Virus record (IMG/VR): IMGVR_UViG_3300045119_000662
Location: 1-24,553 of that record
DNA from: a virus
DNA length: 24,553 nt
Strand: one strand, 5' to 3'
In this document: positions 11,678 through 18,383 of the stretch, piece after piece
Position numbering within the stretch: the first letter of the stretch is position 1
Layout: each line of letters opens with the position of its first letter
Notes under the pieces: model-generated
Databases searched by the model: none
What the model was told of the DNA's origin: nothing
The model's input: only the letters and a program-made list of their open reading frames with translations
Translations under genes and position numbers: made by a program

Positions 11678-12000
11678 AGCGCTACCACACCGATCCTGAG
11701 TTCCACGCCAAGATCTACGAGGCCGTCGAGGCCAGCCTTGCCGAGGAGCGCGACAAAGTCATCCTCGACGCTCAGGGCAAGCCGTTCCTGATCGAGACGG
11801 AGGACGGGCTGCCGGCCAACACGGCGGCGAACATGCTGGAGGAGATCCGCAAGATCCGCACCTGGGAGCAGATCGAGGCCGAGGCCAAGGCCGAGGAGGA
11901 AGCCAAGCAAGCGGAGGAGGCCAGCCGTATCTGCATCTGGTGCGGCAAGGTCTGCGAGAGCGTCGAGGCGCTCGAAGTGCACGAAGACGAGTGCGCGTAG
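11461..12000 (+). CDS. Helical acidic protein with C-terminal zinc knuckle
   Basis: The product is 179 residues if it starts at the GTG at 11461 (GAGAAGAG upstream). The first 35 residues use AT-ending codons unlike the neighbours, so the start is doubtful. From about residue 40 (GGWVYSPRQAGKSAAAELI, a Walker-A-like word) onward the frame is convincing. A long Glu/Ala helix (EQIEAEAKAEEEAKQAEEA) leads to CIWCGKVC and HEDEC at the end, a zinc-finger-like cluster. It overlaps the previous frame by 217 bases. No ATPase domain is otherwise visible. Confidence 0.6.
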   Translation: MAQNQLPDPQEHDGQGRRQALRAKEALNRAEEVRRQAAGGWVYSPRQAGKSAAAELILPPGVRRDAGAAAFLERYHTDPEFHAKIYEAVEASLAEERDKVILDAQGKPFLIETEDGLPANTAANMLEEIRKIRTWEQIEAEAKAEEEAKQAEEASRICIWCGKVCESVEALEVHEDECA

Positions 12001-12003
12001 GAT
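11998..12003 (+). promoter_or_regulatory. -10 box TAGGAT, leaderless start for gene at 12010
   Basis: TAGGAT overlaps the preceding TAG stop and ends six bases before the GTG at 12010. No Shine-Dalgarno sequence. Confidence 0.6.
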
Positions 12004-12009
12004 CTGGTC

Positions 12010-12402
12010 GTGGCACGAGCGCCATCTAAGAAGATTTCGCAGGTCGACAAGCAGTCCCGGGGCGACCGCAAGAAGGTCCACGCCGGCATCTACGTGCACG
12101 ACGAGGCCTACGACATCGACCAGCACGACTGCGGGCCGTGGATCCAGGTCAACAGCACCCGCGTCGAGGCCATCCGGTACGACTACCAGAACCGGGCCGT
12201 GCAGGTGCTGTGGACCAAGTCGGGCCGGGAGCGCGGCTACATCTACCTCGACGTCCCCTACGAGCGCTTCCGCAGCTTCATCCGCTCCTCCTCCAAGGGC
12301 AAGTACGTGAACAGCGCGATGAACAGCTACGAGTACCGTCAGATGACGCCGGAGGAGTTGGACGCTCCCTCCAACGACACCAGGAGCAAACTGGGGAACT
12401 GA
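12010..12402 (+). CDS. KTSC-domain protein
   Basis: The product is 130 residues. Residues 48-115 match the KTSC domain: an NSTRVEAIRYD start, strand VQVLWTKSGRERGYIYLDVP, helix YERFRSFIRS and the SKGKYVNSAMN ending. KTSC domains are small and occur in phages and as C-terminal parts of larger proteins, including some linked to RNA or lysyl-tRNA synthetase-like proteins. Their role is not settled. The N-terminus is basic. The GTG is set by the leaderless promoter. It overlaps the next ATG by one base. Confidence 0.75.
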   Translation: MARAPSKKISQVDKQSRGDRKKVHAGIYVHDEAYDIDQHDCGPWIQVNSTRVEAIRYDYQNRAVQVLWTKSGRERGYIYLDVPYERFRSFIRSSSKGKYVNSAMNSYEYRQMTPEELDAPSNDTRSKLGN

Positions 12403-12737
12403 TGCCAGCGCACGAGAAGCTCAACGGGGTGCAGTTCCAGTACGACCAGCCCGACCTGGGCGAGTCGAGCGTCACCCACCGGGTGCTGGCCTTCGCCGGC
12501 CCCACCGGCTCCAACGTCGGCTCGATGCTGTGGAACGCCAAGGGGATCCGCAACATCACCGTCGCCCCCGACCAGCAGCGTCGTGGCGTCGCCACGGCGA
12601 TGTGGAACGAGGGGCATCGCCTGGCCGCTGAGTCCAAGAGCGTCCCGCAGCCCAAGCACTCCGACGATCGCACCAAGGCGGGCGACGCCTGGGCCCGATC
12701 GGTTGGGGGGCGCCTGCCCAGGCGTCGCACCGGGTGA
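12402..12737 (+). CDS. GNAT-like acetyltransferase, short form
   Basis: The product is 111 residues, shorter than the usual 140-170 for GNAT enzymes. The acetyl-CoA binding motif A is visible: strand NITVAPDQQRRGVATAMW with the Q/R-x-x-G-x-A loop, then helix MWNEGHRLAAES. The C-terminal HSDDRTKAGDAWARSVGG resembles the part of GNAT folds near the final strand. The substrate is unknown; phage GNATs may modify host proteins. It overlaps both neighbours by one to four bases. Confidence 0.65.
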   Translation: MPAHEKLNGVQFQYDQPDLGESSVTHRVLAFAGPTGSNVGSMLWNAKGIRNITVAPDQQRRGVATAMWNEGHRLAAESKSVPQPKHSDDRTKAGDAWARSVGGRLPRRRTG

Positions 12738-13207
12738 TCAGGATACGCGGCTTCGGTCCCGTCTACTGGGGGATCGAGTACGACCCCGTCGACCGGGCCA
12801 TCTTCACGGCAGCCTGGCTGCAGCAGGACATCCCGCCCTGGCGGCGCTCGACTCACGGCTATCGGATCCGCATAGGTCGCTATGGTCTGCACGTCGGGCT
12901 GTGCGTACGCGGCGAGGATCCGCACCGACCTTTGAAGTTCGATCCATCCGCCATTGGTGCATGGAAGTGGGGGGCACATGGTGCTGAGGCTCAAGAGGAC
13001 GACGTACCCGCCCCCGACGGCCCCGAGCCGGTTCGATCCGTGGGGGCCGGAGGACATCTATCAAGTCCTGGAGTCCCAGGTCATGACCATGGCGGCGCAG
13101 ATGGACGAGTATCGCCGGAGCCGGCAGGAGGACAAGGCGAAGGTGCTGGCGCTGATGGATTCGAGCTTGGAAGAAGCCCGGCAAGCCCTAACGGCACTGC
13201 GTCGTAA
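12734..13207 (+). CDS. Hypothetical protein, probable frame loss after about residue 80
   Basis: Residues 1-80 (MIRIRGFGPVYWGIEYDP to GAWKWG) look like a real basic, aromatic protein with typical codon use. After about 12970 the frame turns Gly/Pro/Ala-rich with non-typical codons and overlaps the gene at 12978 by 230 bases. The switch lies at a run of six G (12969-12974), so a natural frameshift, a sequencing indel or a lost stop is likely. GTG start, overlapping the previous stop by four bases. Confidence 0.5.
   Translation: MIRIRGFGPVYWGIEYDPVDRAIFTAAWLQQDIPPWRRSTHGYRIRIGRYGLHVGLCVRGEDPHRPLKFDPSAIGAWKWGAHGAEAQEDDVPAPDGPEPVRSVGAGGHLSSPGVPGHDHGGADGRVSPEPAGGQGEGAGADGFELGRSPASPNGTAS
12870..12885. 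promoter_or_regulatory. Palindrome GCATAG-GTCG-CTATGG
   Basis: Member of the CATAG-N4-CTATG family (5-bp perfect arms) lying inside the gene at 12734, about 90 bases before the next gene. TATGGT at 12881-12886 would fit a -10 box. The location within a reading frame weakens the regulatory call. Confidence 0.35.
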
Positions 13208-13235
13208 GGTTGCAAACGGTAAACGAAACCAGTAG
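12978..13235 (+). CDS. Small coiled-coil protein
   Basis: The product is 85 residues. The basic, Pro-rich N-terminus (LKRTTYPPPTAP) is followed by a probable coiled coil (VLESQVMTMAAQMDEYRR and later EEARQALTALRRKV) and a basic end. The ATG at 12978 is chosen because a G-rich Shine-Dalgarno-like run lies just upstream. It could instead be the C-terminal part of the preceding protein joined by a +1 frameshift. It is followed by the promoter at 13210-13238. Confidence 0.65.
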   Translation: MVLRLKRTTYPPPTAPSRFDPWGPEDIYQVLESQVMTMAAQMDEYRRSRQEDKAKVLALMDSSLEEARQALTALRRKVANGKRNQ

Positions 13236-13238
13236 TTT
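13210..13238 (+). promoter_or_regulatory. Promoter TTGCAA-N17-TAGTTT, leaderless start at 13245
   Basis: TTGCAA (13210-13215), 17 bases, TAGTTT (13233-13238), then six bases to the ATG at 13245: the most complete promoter in the window. TGCAAAC (13211-13217) and GTTTGCA (13235-13241) also form a 7-bp inverted repeat spanning both boxes, so a repressor could bind here. Confidence 0.65.
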
Positions 13239-13244
13239 GCAGGC

Positions 13245-13538
13245 ATGACCGATGTACAGCCCCAACTAGATCTGGAGTGGCCCGACGTGCCCGATCACTT
13301 CACCATCGAGCTTCGCCGGGGCCCGATGTCCGACGAACTCGTGATTCGCCGCCACGAGGCCAAGACGGCGAGCGACGCCGAGAAGCTCGTCGAGGGTCTG
13401 CGTGACACCTACAACCAGCGTGACGGCGTCACCTGGCAGTACGAGGAGACGAACGCCGAGGGGATGCTCTACGGCCTCGGACCGGGCGGCATGGTCTACG
13501 TGATCGCGGTGAGCCCGCCCCTGACTCACGAATCGTGA
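13245..13538 (+). CDS. Hypothetical small beta protein
   Basis: The product is 97 residues, not recognised. It alternates strands and turns (FTIELRRGPMSDELVIRR, VTWQYEETN, GGMVYVIAVSPP) with one helix (DAEKLVEGLRDTYNQ). No Cys, signal or membrane segment. The start is fixed by the leaderless promoter. It overlaps the following GTG by four bases, forming a two-gene unit that ends at the terminator before the terminase. Confidence 0.7.
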   Translation: MTDVQPQLDLEWPDVPDHFTIELRRGPMSDELVIRRHEAKTASDAEKLVEGLRDTYNQRDGVTWQYEETNAEGMLYGLGPGGMVYVIAVSPPLTHES

Positions 13539-13801
13539 GTGTCGAGGCCCGGCTGGCCTCGCTGGAGACGCGGGTCGCTGCGCTGGAGGGCGCTGCTCAT
13601 CCCGGTCGTCGGAGGTTCCCAGTCATCGTCAGCGAGGAGGGGGTGTGCGGCGTCGATCCGGACAGCGACCCCACCACTTGCCCCCACGCTTCCCTGTACC
13701 GCAGGCGGAAGGGGTGTCTTGGGGAAGGGTGCATGGCGAAGGCCAGCGCTTACTACGAGGGGTACCGGGGGCGGGTTGCCCAGGAGAGCATCGACAAGTA
13801 G
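13535..13801 (+). CDS. Conserved-type phage protein, coiled coil plus Cys cluster
   Basis: The product is 88 residues. The first 20 form a heptad helix (ARLASLETRVAALEG). Next come CGVDPDSDPTTCPHASLYRRRKGCLGEGC, given here in words: four Cys and one His in about 28 residues, ending with AYYEGYR. That Cys pattern with YRR..GC.G..C recalls a small actinophage protein family of unknown role. Zinc binding is likely. GTG start, coupled to the previous gene; last gene before the terminator. Confidence 0.75.
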   Translation: MSVEARLASLETRVAALEGAAHPGRRRFPVIVSEEGVCGVDPDSDPTTCPHASLYRRRKGCLGEGCMAKASAYYEGYRGRVAQESIDK

Positions 13802-13854
13802 AGTGATCTCCAGTGTCTCGCTTTCATCAGGGGTTGGGCACGGTTCGGGAAGTC

Positions 13855-13889
13855 GAGGGTCGGAGTCATCCGGCCCTCCTTCTCGTTTA
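13855..13889 (+). terminator. Rho-independent terminator before the terminase gene
   Basis: GAGGGTCGG (13855-13863) pairs with CCGGCCCTC (13870-13878) over nine pairs including one G-T, with a six-base loop, followed by the T-rich CTTCTCGTTTA. It separates the small-gene unit from the packaging and head genes. Confidence 0.65.
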
Positions 13890-13905
13890 GGGGCTCGGAC
13901 GGTGC

Positions 13906-13911
13906 CATGCT
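13906..13911 (+). promoter_or_regulatory. Weak -10-like box CATGCT before the terminase
   Basis: CATGCT ends six bases before the GTG at 13918, the same geometry as the other leaderless starts but with C in place of the first T. No ribosome-binding site is visible. Confidence 0.35.
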
Positions 13912-13917
13912 GGGCGC

Positions 13918-15507
13918 GTGAGCCTGATCACCGATCTCGGCTACGCCCTGCCAGACGAGGAGCCCGAGGAGGACATCGACCCGGCGCTGCTCGTTGACGA
14001 GGAGCCCGAGGAGATCATCGACCTCGATCCCGACATGGCCGGGTTCGTGGACCAACTCATCCAGCGGATCATCCTGTTCTGCGAGGAGTTGGCCGACTTC
14101 GAACTCTTCCCGTACCAGCGGACCGTGGCCTACCGGATCATCGAGAGCCTGATCCTCAAGGACGCCGAGGAGATCACCGGCCTGCAGGCCCGCCAGTCGG
14201 GCAAGAGCGAGACGATCGCTACCACGCTCGCCGGCTGCATGGTGCTGCTGCCCAAGCTGGCCCTGACGTTCCCCATCCTGGAGCGCTTCAAGCGGGGCCT
14301 GATGGTCGGCATCTTCGCTCCCGTCGAGGAGCAGGCCGACATCGTGTTCAGCCGCATCGTCACCCGGCTCACCTCGGAGAAGGCGCAGAAGCTGCTGCTC
14401 GATCCCGAGATCGACGAGCGCGTCGACGGCAAGTCCAAGATCATCCGGCTCTCGGGCGGTTCCTACGCTCGCCGCCAGACGGCCAACCCCCGGGCCAAGA
14501 TCGAGGGCGCCAGCTACCACATCATCGTCATCGACGAGGCCCAGGATGCCGACGAGGGCGTGGTCCGCAAGAGCATCCACCCGATGCTCAGCTTCTACGC
14601 CGGCAGCATCGTCAAGATCGGCACGCCCGGCTATCACAAGGGCGACTTCTACAAGGCCATCAACCTCAACAAGCGCCGGCAGGTCGCCAAGCGGCGCACC
14701 CGCCAGAACCACTTCGAGTTCGACTACCGGGTCGTCTCCAAGTACAACGGCGACTACGCCCGCTTCGTCCAGAACGAGAAGCGGCGCATCGGGGAGGACT
14801 CCGAGGAGTTCCAGATGAGCTACGCGCTCCGCTGGATGCTCGACCGGGGCATGCTCATCACCGAGGACGACCTGGACTACCTGGCCGACCCCACGATGAC
14901 GCTGCAGCGGGGCTGGACGCGCACGCCGTGCGTCGTGGGCATCGACCCGGCCCGCGTCAAGGACTCCACGGTCGTGACGGTGATGTGGGTCGACTGGGAC
15001 TTCCCCGACCCCGCCGGCTACCGGGAGCACCGGATCCTCAACTGGTTCGAGATCCGCAACACCGAGTGGGAGGAGCAGTACTGGGCGATCATGGACTTCC
15101 TCGACCCGTACTCGATCGCCTACATGGGGGTCGATGCCCAGGGCATGGGCTCGGCGGTGGCCGAGCGGTTCAGCCGCCTGATGGGCAGTCGCTGCGAGGT
15201 GTACCCGTTCTCCAGTGACGCCAAGAACCAGAGCGAGCGCTGGCAGCACCTCATCCAGTTGATGCAGCGCAAGATGTTCATCTACCCCGGCCACTCCAAG
15301 GCCCGGCGCACCCGGGTGTGGCGGCGGTTCCGCCAGCAGATGGTTGACGCCGAGAAGGTGATGAAGGGCCAGTACCTCCTCATCGAGGCTCCCAACGAGC
15401 GCGACGCCCACGACGACTACGTCGACAGCGCCGCCCTCGCCTGCGCCTGCTCGATGATGGACTCGGTGCCCTACGTGGAGCAGGTCAACAGCCCGTTCTA
15501 TCGATGA
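13918..15507 (+). CDS. terL: Terminase large subunit
   Basis: The product is 529 residues, a normal length for the motor that cuts and pumps phage DNA into the prohead. After an acidic N-terminus with two DEEPEE repeats comes Walker A (LQARQSGKS, 89-97) and Walker B (HIIVIDEAQD, 201-210, with the catalytic Glu). The coupling segment VKIGTPGY is at 232-239. The RNase H-like nuclease has GIDPA (Asp343), GVDAQG (Asp406) and HDDYVDSAALA (Asp499/500), the three expected acidic sites. No small terminase was recognised; it may be one of the small upstream genes. GTG start at a weak leaderless promoter just after a terminator. Confidence 0.95.
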   Translation: MSLITDLGYALPDEEPEEDIDPALLVDEEPEEIIDLDPDMAGFVDQLIQRIILFCEELADFELFPYQRTVAYRIIESLILKDAEEITGLQARQSGKSETIATTLAGCMVLLPKLALTFPILERFKRGLMVGIFAPVEEQADIVFSRIVTRLTSEKAQKLLLDPEIDERVDGKSKIIRLSGGSYARRQTANPRAKIEGASYHIIVIDEAQDADEGVVRKSIHPMLSFYAGSIVKIGTPGYHKGDFYKAINLNKRRQVAKRRTRQNHFEFDYRVVSKYNGDYARFVQNEKRRIGEDSEEFQMSYALRWMLDRGMLITEDDLDYLADPTMTLQRGWTRTPCVVGIDPARVKDSTVVTVMWVDWDFPDPAGYREHRILNWFEIRNTEWEEQYWAIMDFLDPYSIAYMGVDAQGMGSAVAERFSRLMGSRCEVYPFSSDAKNQSERWQHLIQLMQRKMFIYPGHSKARRTRVWRRFRQQMVDAEKVMKGQYLLIEAPNERDAHDDYVDSAALACACSMMDSVPYVEQVNSPFYR

Positions 15508-15587
15508 TCACTGTCGTCCTGGTCATCATCTTCGTGGTGGCGATCGCGGCCGTCGCGCAGGGGGTCCGCAAGCGCGGCAGACCCTGA
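15504..15587 (+). CDS. 27-residue single-pass membrane peptide
   Basis: The frame opens at an ATG overlapping the terminase stop (ATGA) and encodes MITVVLVIIFVVAIAAVA, a near-perfect transmembrane helix, followed by a basic tail (QGVRKRGRP). Translational coupling and composition support it. The function is unknown. It is followed by a palindrome and the next head-region promoter. Confidence 0.5.
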   Translation: MITVVLVIIFVVAIAAVAQGVRKRGRP

Positions 15588-15604
15588 TAGCGGCTGCGTA
15601 CGGC

Positions 15605-15618
15605 CATAGCGGTCTATG
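15605..15618. promoter_or_regulatory. Palindrome CATAG-CGGT-CTATG and possible -10 box
   Basis: Perfect 5-bp arms with a four-base spacer, between the membrane peptide and the gene at 15652. TATGCT (15615-15620) could be the -10 box of an mRNA with a leader of about 25 bases carrying GAGGAGG. Same family as 6080 and 20494. Confidence 0.5.
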
Positions 15619-15651
15619 CTCCCGGGCATACCCGTCTAACGAGGAGGCCCC

Positions 15652-16014
15652 GTGTCGTACCAACCCGCCAGCGGCTACGAGCACGCCATGGCCGTCAACA
15701 ACACGCGGCGTGGCCCGCTGCGCTTCGAAGAGGGCGTCGCCACCGACACCGACATCCCCAACGACTTCGGTGCAGGCGCCTACGGCGACCCCGGCGGCGA
15801 CGCTCGCGGCCGGCCGTTCGTGGTCCGCAAGGACCCGAGCGAGACGATGCGTGAGCGCGCTCACATGGGCTCGTCGTCGTGGATCGAGGCCCCGACGATG
15901 CTCAGCGACTTCGTCATCGGCGCCAGCGTCGGCCAGTCGGGCCCGCAGTTCGAGATGGAACTCGGCTCGGAGCGCCGGCTGATCCGTCAGAACCCGGCCC
16001 AGGTCAGCGACTGA
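15652..16014 (+). CDS. Hypothetical head-region protein
   Basis: The product is 120 residues, not recognised. It is Gly-, Asp- and Arg-rich and probably partly disordered (DFGAGAYGDPGGDARGR), with a more ordered C-terminus (MLSDFVIGASVGQSG). GAGGAGG five bases before the GTG is a strong ribosome-binding site. It lies between terminase and portal, so a virion or packaging role is possible but not shown. Confidence 0.7.
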   Translation: MSYQPASGYEHAMAVNNTRRGPLRFEEGVATDTDIPNDFGAGAYGDPGGDARGRPFVVRKDPSETMRERAHMGSSSWIEAPTMLSDFVIGASVGQSGPQFEMELGSERRLIRQNPAQVSD

Positions 16015-16021
16015 GCCGGGC

Positions 16022-16471
16022 ATGGCCGACAAGGCCAAGCCCAAGCGCAAGCCGTTCATGACGGTCGGTGTGCCGGGCGCACGCCGGACTCTGGGCGGCG
16101 GCACGACCGGAGGTGGGTCCCCCGTCTTCCAGCCCAACCTGCTCGGGGTCATGAGCAGCGCTCGGGCGCCTGTGAAGACGGCCACCACCCCCACCTCCAA
16201 GGTGATGCCGACGCTCGGTAGTGGAGGGCCCGGTCGGCCGCCGTCGAACCTCGGGAAGTACCTGATCAAGCCCACCGACACCTCGATCACGGGCTACGAG
16301 ATGCTCAACCAGCAGCCCGACCTCCTGGACGACGTGCACAAGAAGTTCCTCCAGAAGTTCGAGTTGCCGACGCACCTGCGCCCGACCCGCTTCCTCTCCC
16401 CGGAGTTGGAGCACGGGCGCAGCACCAACATCAGCCGGGGCTTCCGCAAGCCACGAAGTCGAGCAGGGTGA
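16022..16471 (+). CDS. Hypothetical basic head-region protein
   Basis: The product is 149 residues. The N-terminal 90 residues are basic, Gly/Pro/Ser/Thr-rich and probably disordered. Residues 90-130 (GYEMLNQQPDLLDDVHKKFLQKFELP) look like a helical unit. The end is Arg-rich. It starts eight bases after the previous stop and is followed almost directly by the 509-residue gene, so the three are probably co-transcribed. Not recognised. Confidence 0.7.
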   Translation: MADKAKPKRKPFMTVGVPGARRTLGGGTTGGGSPVFQPNLLGVMSSARAPVKTATTPTSKVMPTLGSGGPGRPPSNLGKYLIKPTDTSITGYEMLNQQPDLLDDVHKKFLQKFELPTHLRPTRFLSPELEHGRSTNISRGFRKPRSRAG

Positions 16472-16472
16472 C

Positions 16473-18002
16473 ATGAAGCGAACCTGGCGTGAGATCAGCC
16501 ACCCTCGCGAGGGCTTCCACTTCGAGAGCCTGACCCCGGACCGCCAGTCCGCCGCCATCGCCTCGGTGGAGTCGCTGGGCGGCGGCGGCTCCAACGCCGG
16601 CAAGGTGCGCCAGACGATCGCCACCAACCTGACGACGGCCAGCGGCGAGATCCGTGACCTGGAGTCGGCCGGCAAGTCGGTGCCGGCCAAGAAGTACCGC
16701 CAGTTGGCCGTGCTCAAGAAGGGCCACGAGGAGGCCCAGTCGCTGCCGGCCACCGGCATGGAGGCCTCGGTCAAGACCATCAAGGACACGGCGATGATGC
16801 CGGTCAAGGCGGTCCGGGCCCACGCCAAGGAGACGGGCGAGATGCTCGGCGTCTCGGCCGGCGAGTTCTACCCCGAGCGCTCCCGCATCGGTGAGGCCAT
16901 CGGGTCCAAGGTGTTCGGCAAGGGCAGCGAGGAGAGCTACCGCCTGCAGGTCGCCTCACCCACGCTGTCGGCGCGCATGGCGCCCCAGAAGGAGGTGGCG
17001 GCGGCCGCCGGCATGGCGAGCGTGATCAAGGGCGGCGGCGAGATCGGCATCGACATCGGCCACACCGCAGCCCGCTACCTCAGCCACGAGTTCCGCGGTG
17101 CCGGCGGGCGCCCGCCGGTCGAGGCCGGCAGCTACAGCTTCGACGAGATCGCCCGTTCGCACCCCCACGTCGCCTCGATGCTGCTGCAGCACGGCGCCAA
17201 CGCTTCCGGGCTCGTCGTGCCGACCGGCAAGCAGGAGCAGACCGAAGCCAAGAAGGCCCAGGTGCAGGCGCTGTCGGGTCAGAGCGGGGCCCGGGTGCAC
17301 ATCCCGGACCTCCTGGAAGCCCCGACGGCGGCGTTCGTATCCGGCTATGGCATCACCGGCCATCCCAAGGGCGCCCGGGCGCTGGCCCGCTTCCACTCCG
17401 ACCCCGAGAGCTTCGGCGGCTTCGACTTCCACAAGATCCCCTCGTACACGTGGAACATCAACAACGCCCAGAGCATCTCGAAGGGCACGCACCACTTCCT
17501 GGGCGCCCTCGCCCACGGTGACCGCTGGTTCGCTGCCCACCCCGACGCCGAGGACCACATCCGTCGCGCTTCCGCCCATCCGGCGTGGAACGACCCCACC
17601 TCCACCATCGACGTGTGGTCGGGCCGGGCCGCTTCCGGGCTCCCCTACCACGTCGCCCGTTCCCTCGGTGAGGTCACCAACCCCGAGGACATCATGGGCT
17701 TTGCCGGAGCCGGCAAGCACCGCTTCTCCCGCCAGCCCGGTGGGCTGGGCAAGGCGTCCGACCTCGGGTACCTCTACGGCGAGGAGGCGCATCGGCGTGC
17801 CGGCGCTGCCATGTCGGTGCGCCTCCCCGGCGGCGGCCGGGTCGCCATGCCGGGCCACATCGCCCAGTCGCTGTCGTGGTACGGCGTCCAGGCCCAGGAG
17901 TACCCCGGAAAGATCAAGTCCGGCGAGAAGACCTTGGTCCCCAAGAACGCCCGTGACCCACGCGGTCTGAACCCGCTCCGCATGCCCATGACCTGGTCAT
18001 AA
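16473..18002 (+). CDS. Large conserved-type phage protein of unknown function
   Basis: The product is 509 residues. The first 150 residues are helical and basic with GGGGS-like turns. The C-terminal half (about 270-490) is a folded unit with blocks GARALARFHSDPES, FDFHKIPSYTWNINN, IDVWSGRAASGLP and YLYGEEAHRRAG, ending with SLSWYGVQAQEYPGK. I recall this block pattern from uncharacterised actinophage proteins encoded near terminase and portal. There are several conserved His and Trp but no assignable catalytic motif. A structural, ejected or toxin-like role is possible. It ends just before the next leaderless promoter. Confidence 0.7.
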   Translation: MKRTWREISHPREGFHFESLTPDRQSAAIASVESLGGGGSNAGKVRQTIATNLTTASGEIRDLESAGKSVPAKKYRQLAVLKKGHEEAQSLPATGMEASVKTIKDTAMMPVKAVRAHAKETGEMLGVSAGEFYPERSRIGEAIGSKVFGKGSEESYRLQVASPTLSARMAPQKEVAAAAGMASVIKGGGEIGIDIGHTAARYLSHEFRGAGGRPPVEAGSYSFDEIARSHPHVASMLLQHGANASGLVVPTGKQEQTEAKKAQVQALSGQSGARVHIPDLLEAPTAAFVSGYGITGHPKGARALARFHSDPESFGGFDFHKIPSYTWNINNAQSISKGTHHFLGALAHGDRWFAAHPDAEDHIRRASAHPAWNDPTSTIDVWSGRAASGLPYHVARSLGEVTNPEDIMGFAGAGKHRFSRQPGGLGKASDLGYLYGEEAHRRAGAAMSVRLPGGGRVAMPGHIAQSLSWYGVQAQEYPGKIKSGEKTLVPKNARDPRGLNPLRMPMTWS

Positions 18003-18017
18003 CAAGATGCGACCGCT

Positions 18018-18028
18018 AGTATCATACT
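18018..18028. promoter_or_regulatory. Palindromic leaderless promoter (AGTAT-C-ATACT)
   Basis: An 11-base perfect palindrome matching the core of the one at 2922-2934. TAGTAT (17-22 of this stretch, 18017-18022) ends six bases before the GTG at 18029. Only one gene is served here. Confidence 0.6.
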
Positions 18029-18370
18029 GTGAAGCAGATGCCCTTCTTCGACAGGGTCGAGATCGATGTGCCCGGGCGCGTGGATGCGCTCGTGGCTGCT
18101 CTCTCGGAGGCGCAGGTCGCAGAACTGGAGCGTCTGGGCGGCGTCCGCAAGGCGTACTACCGGGACATGAAGCAGGTGCTGACCGACGAGTTCTCCAGCA
18201 TCCTGGCGGACGACGACGTGGACCAGCAGACGGTCATCGACCTGACGCTCATGGCGACCAACCTGATGCTGCGGGCGATCACCAAGTTCTCGCTGGCGAC
18301 GGCCGAGATCGCCGCCTTCGGGGAGCCGCAGGGCCTGCTCTTCCCGGAGAGCAGCCACCGCGCCGACTGA
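18029..18370 (+). CDS. Helical hypothetical protein
   Basis: The product is 113 residues, almost wholly helical and acidic (VDALVAALSEAQVAELERLG, then DMKQVLTDEFSSILADDDVD), with hydrophobic helices near the end (LTLMATNLMLRAITKF). There is no Cys, signal or known motif. The GTG is fixed by the palindromic leaderless promoter. It is a separate unit before the ParB-like gene and portal. It could be a small packaging or assembly factor, but nothing proves this. Confidence 0.7.
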   Translation: MKQMPFFDRVEIDVPGRVDALVAALSEAQVAELERLGGVRKAYYRDMKQVLTDEFSSILADDDVDQQTVIDLTLMATNLMLRAITKFSLATAEIAAFGEPQGLLFPESSHRAD

Positions 18371-18383
18371 CGTTGGGGCGGCC

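Noticed and set aside
13753-15411. 552-codon open frame on the minus strand
   Set aside because: It is antisense to the terminase, has a low-complexity Leu/Val/Asp composition and arises from the high GC third positions of the real gene.
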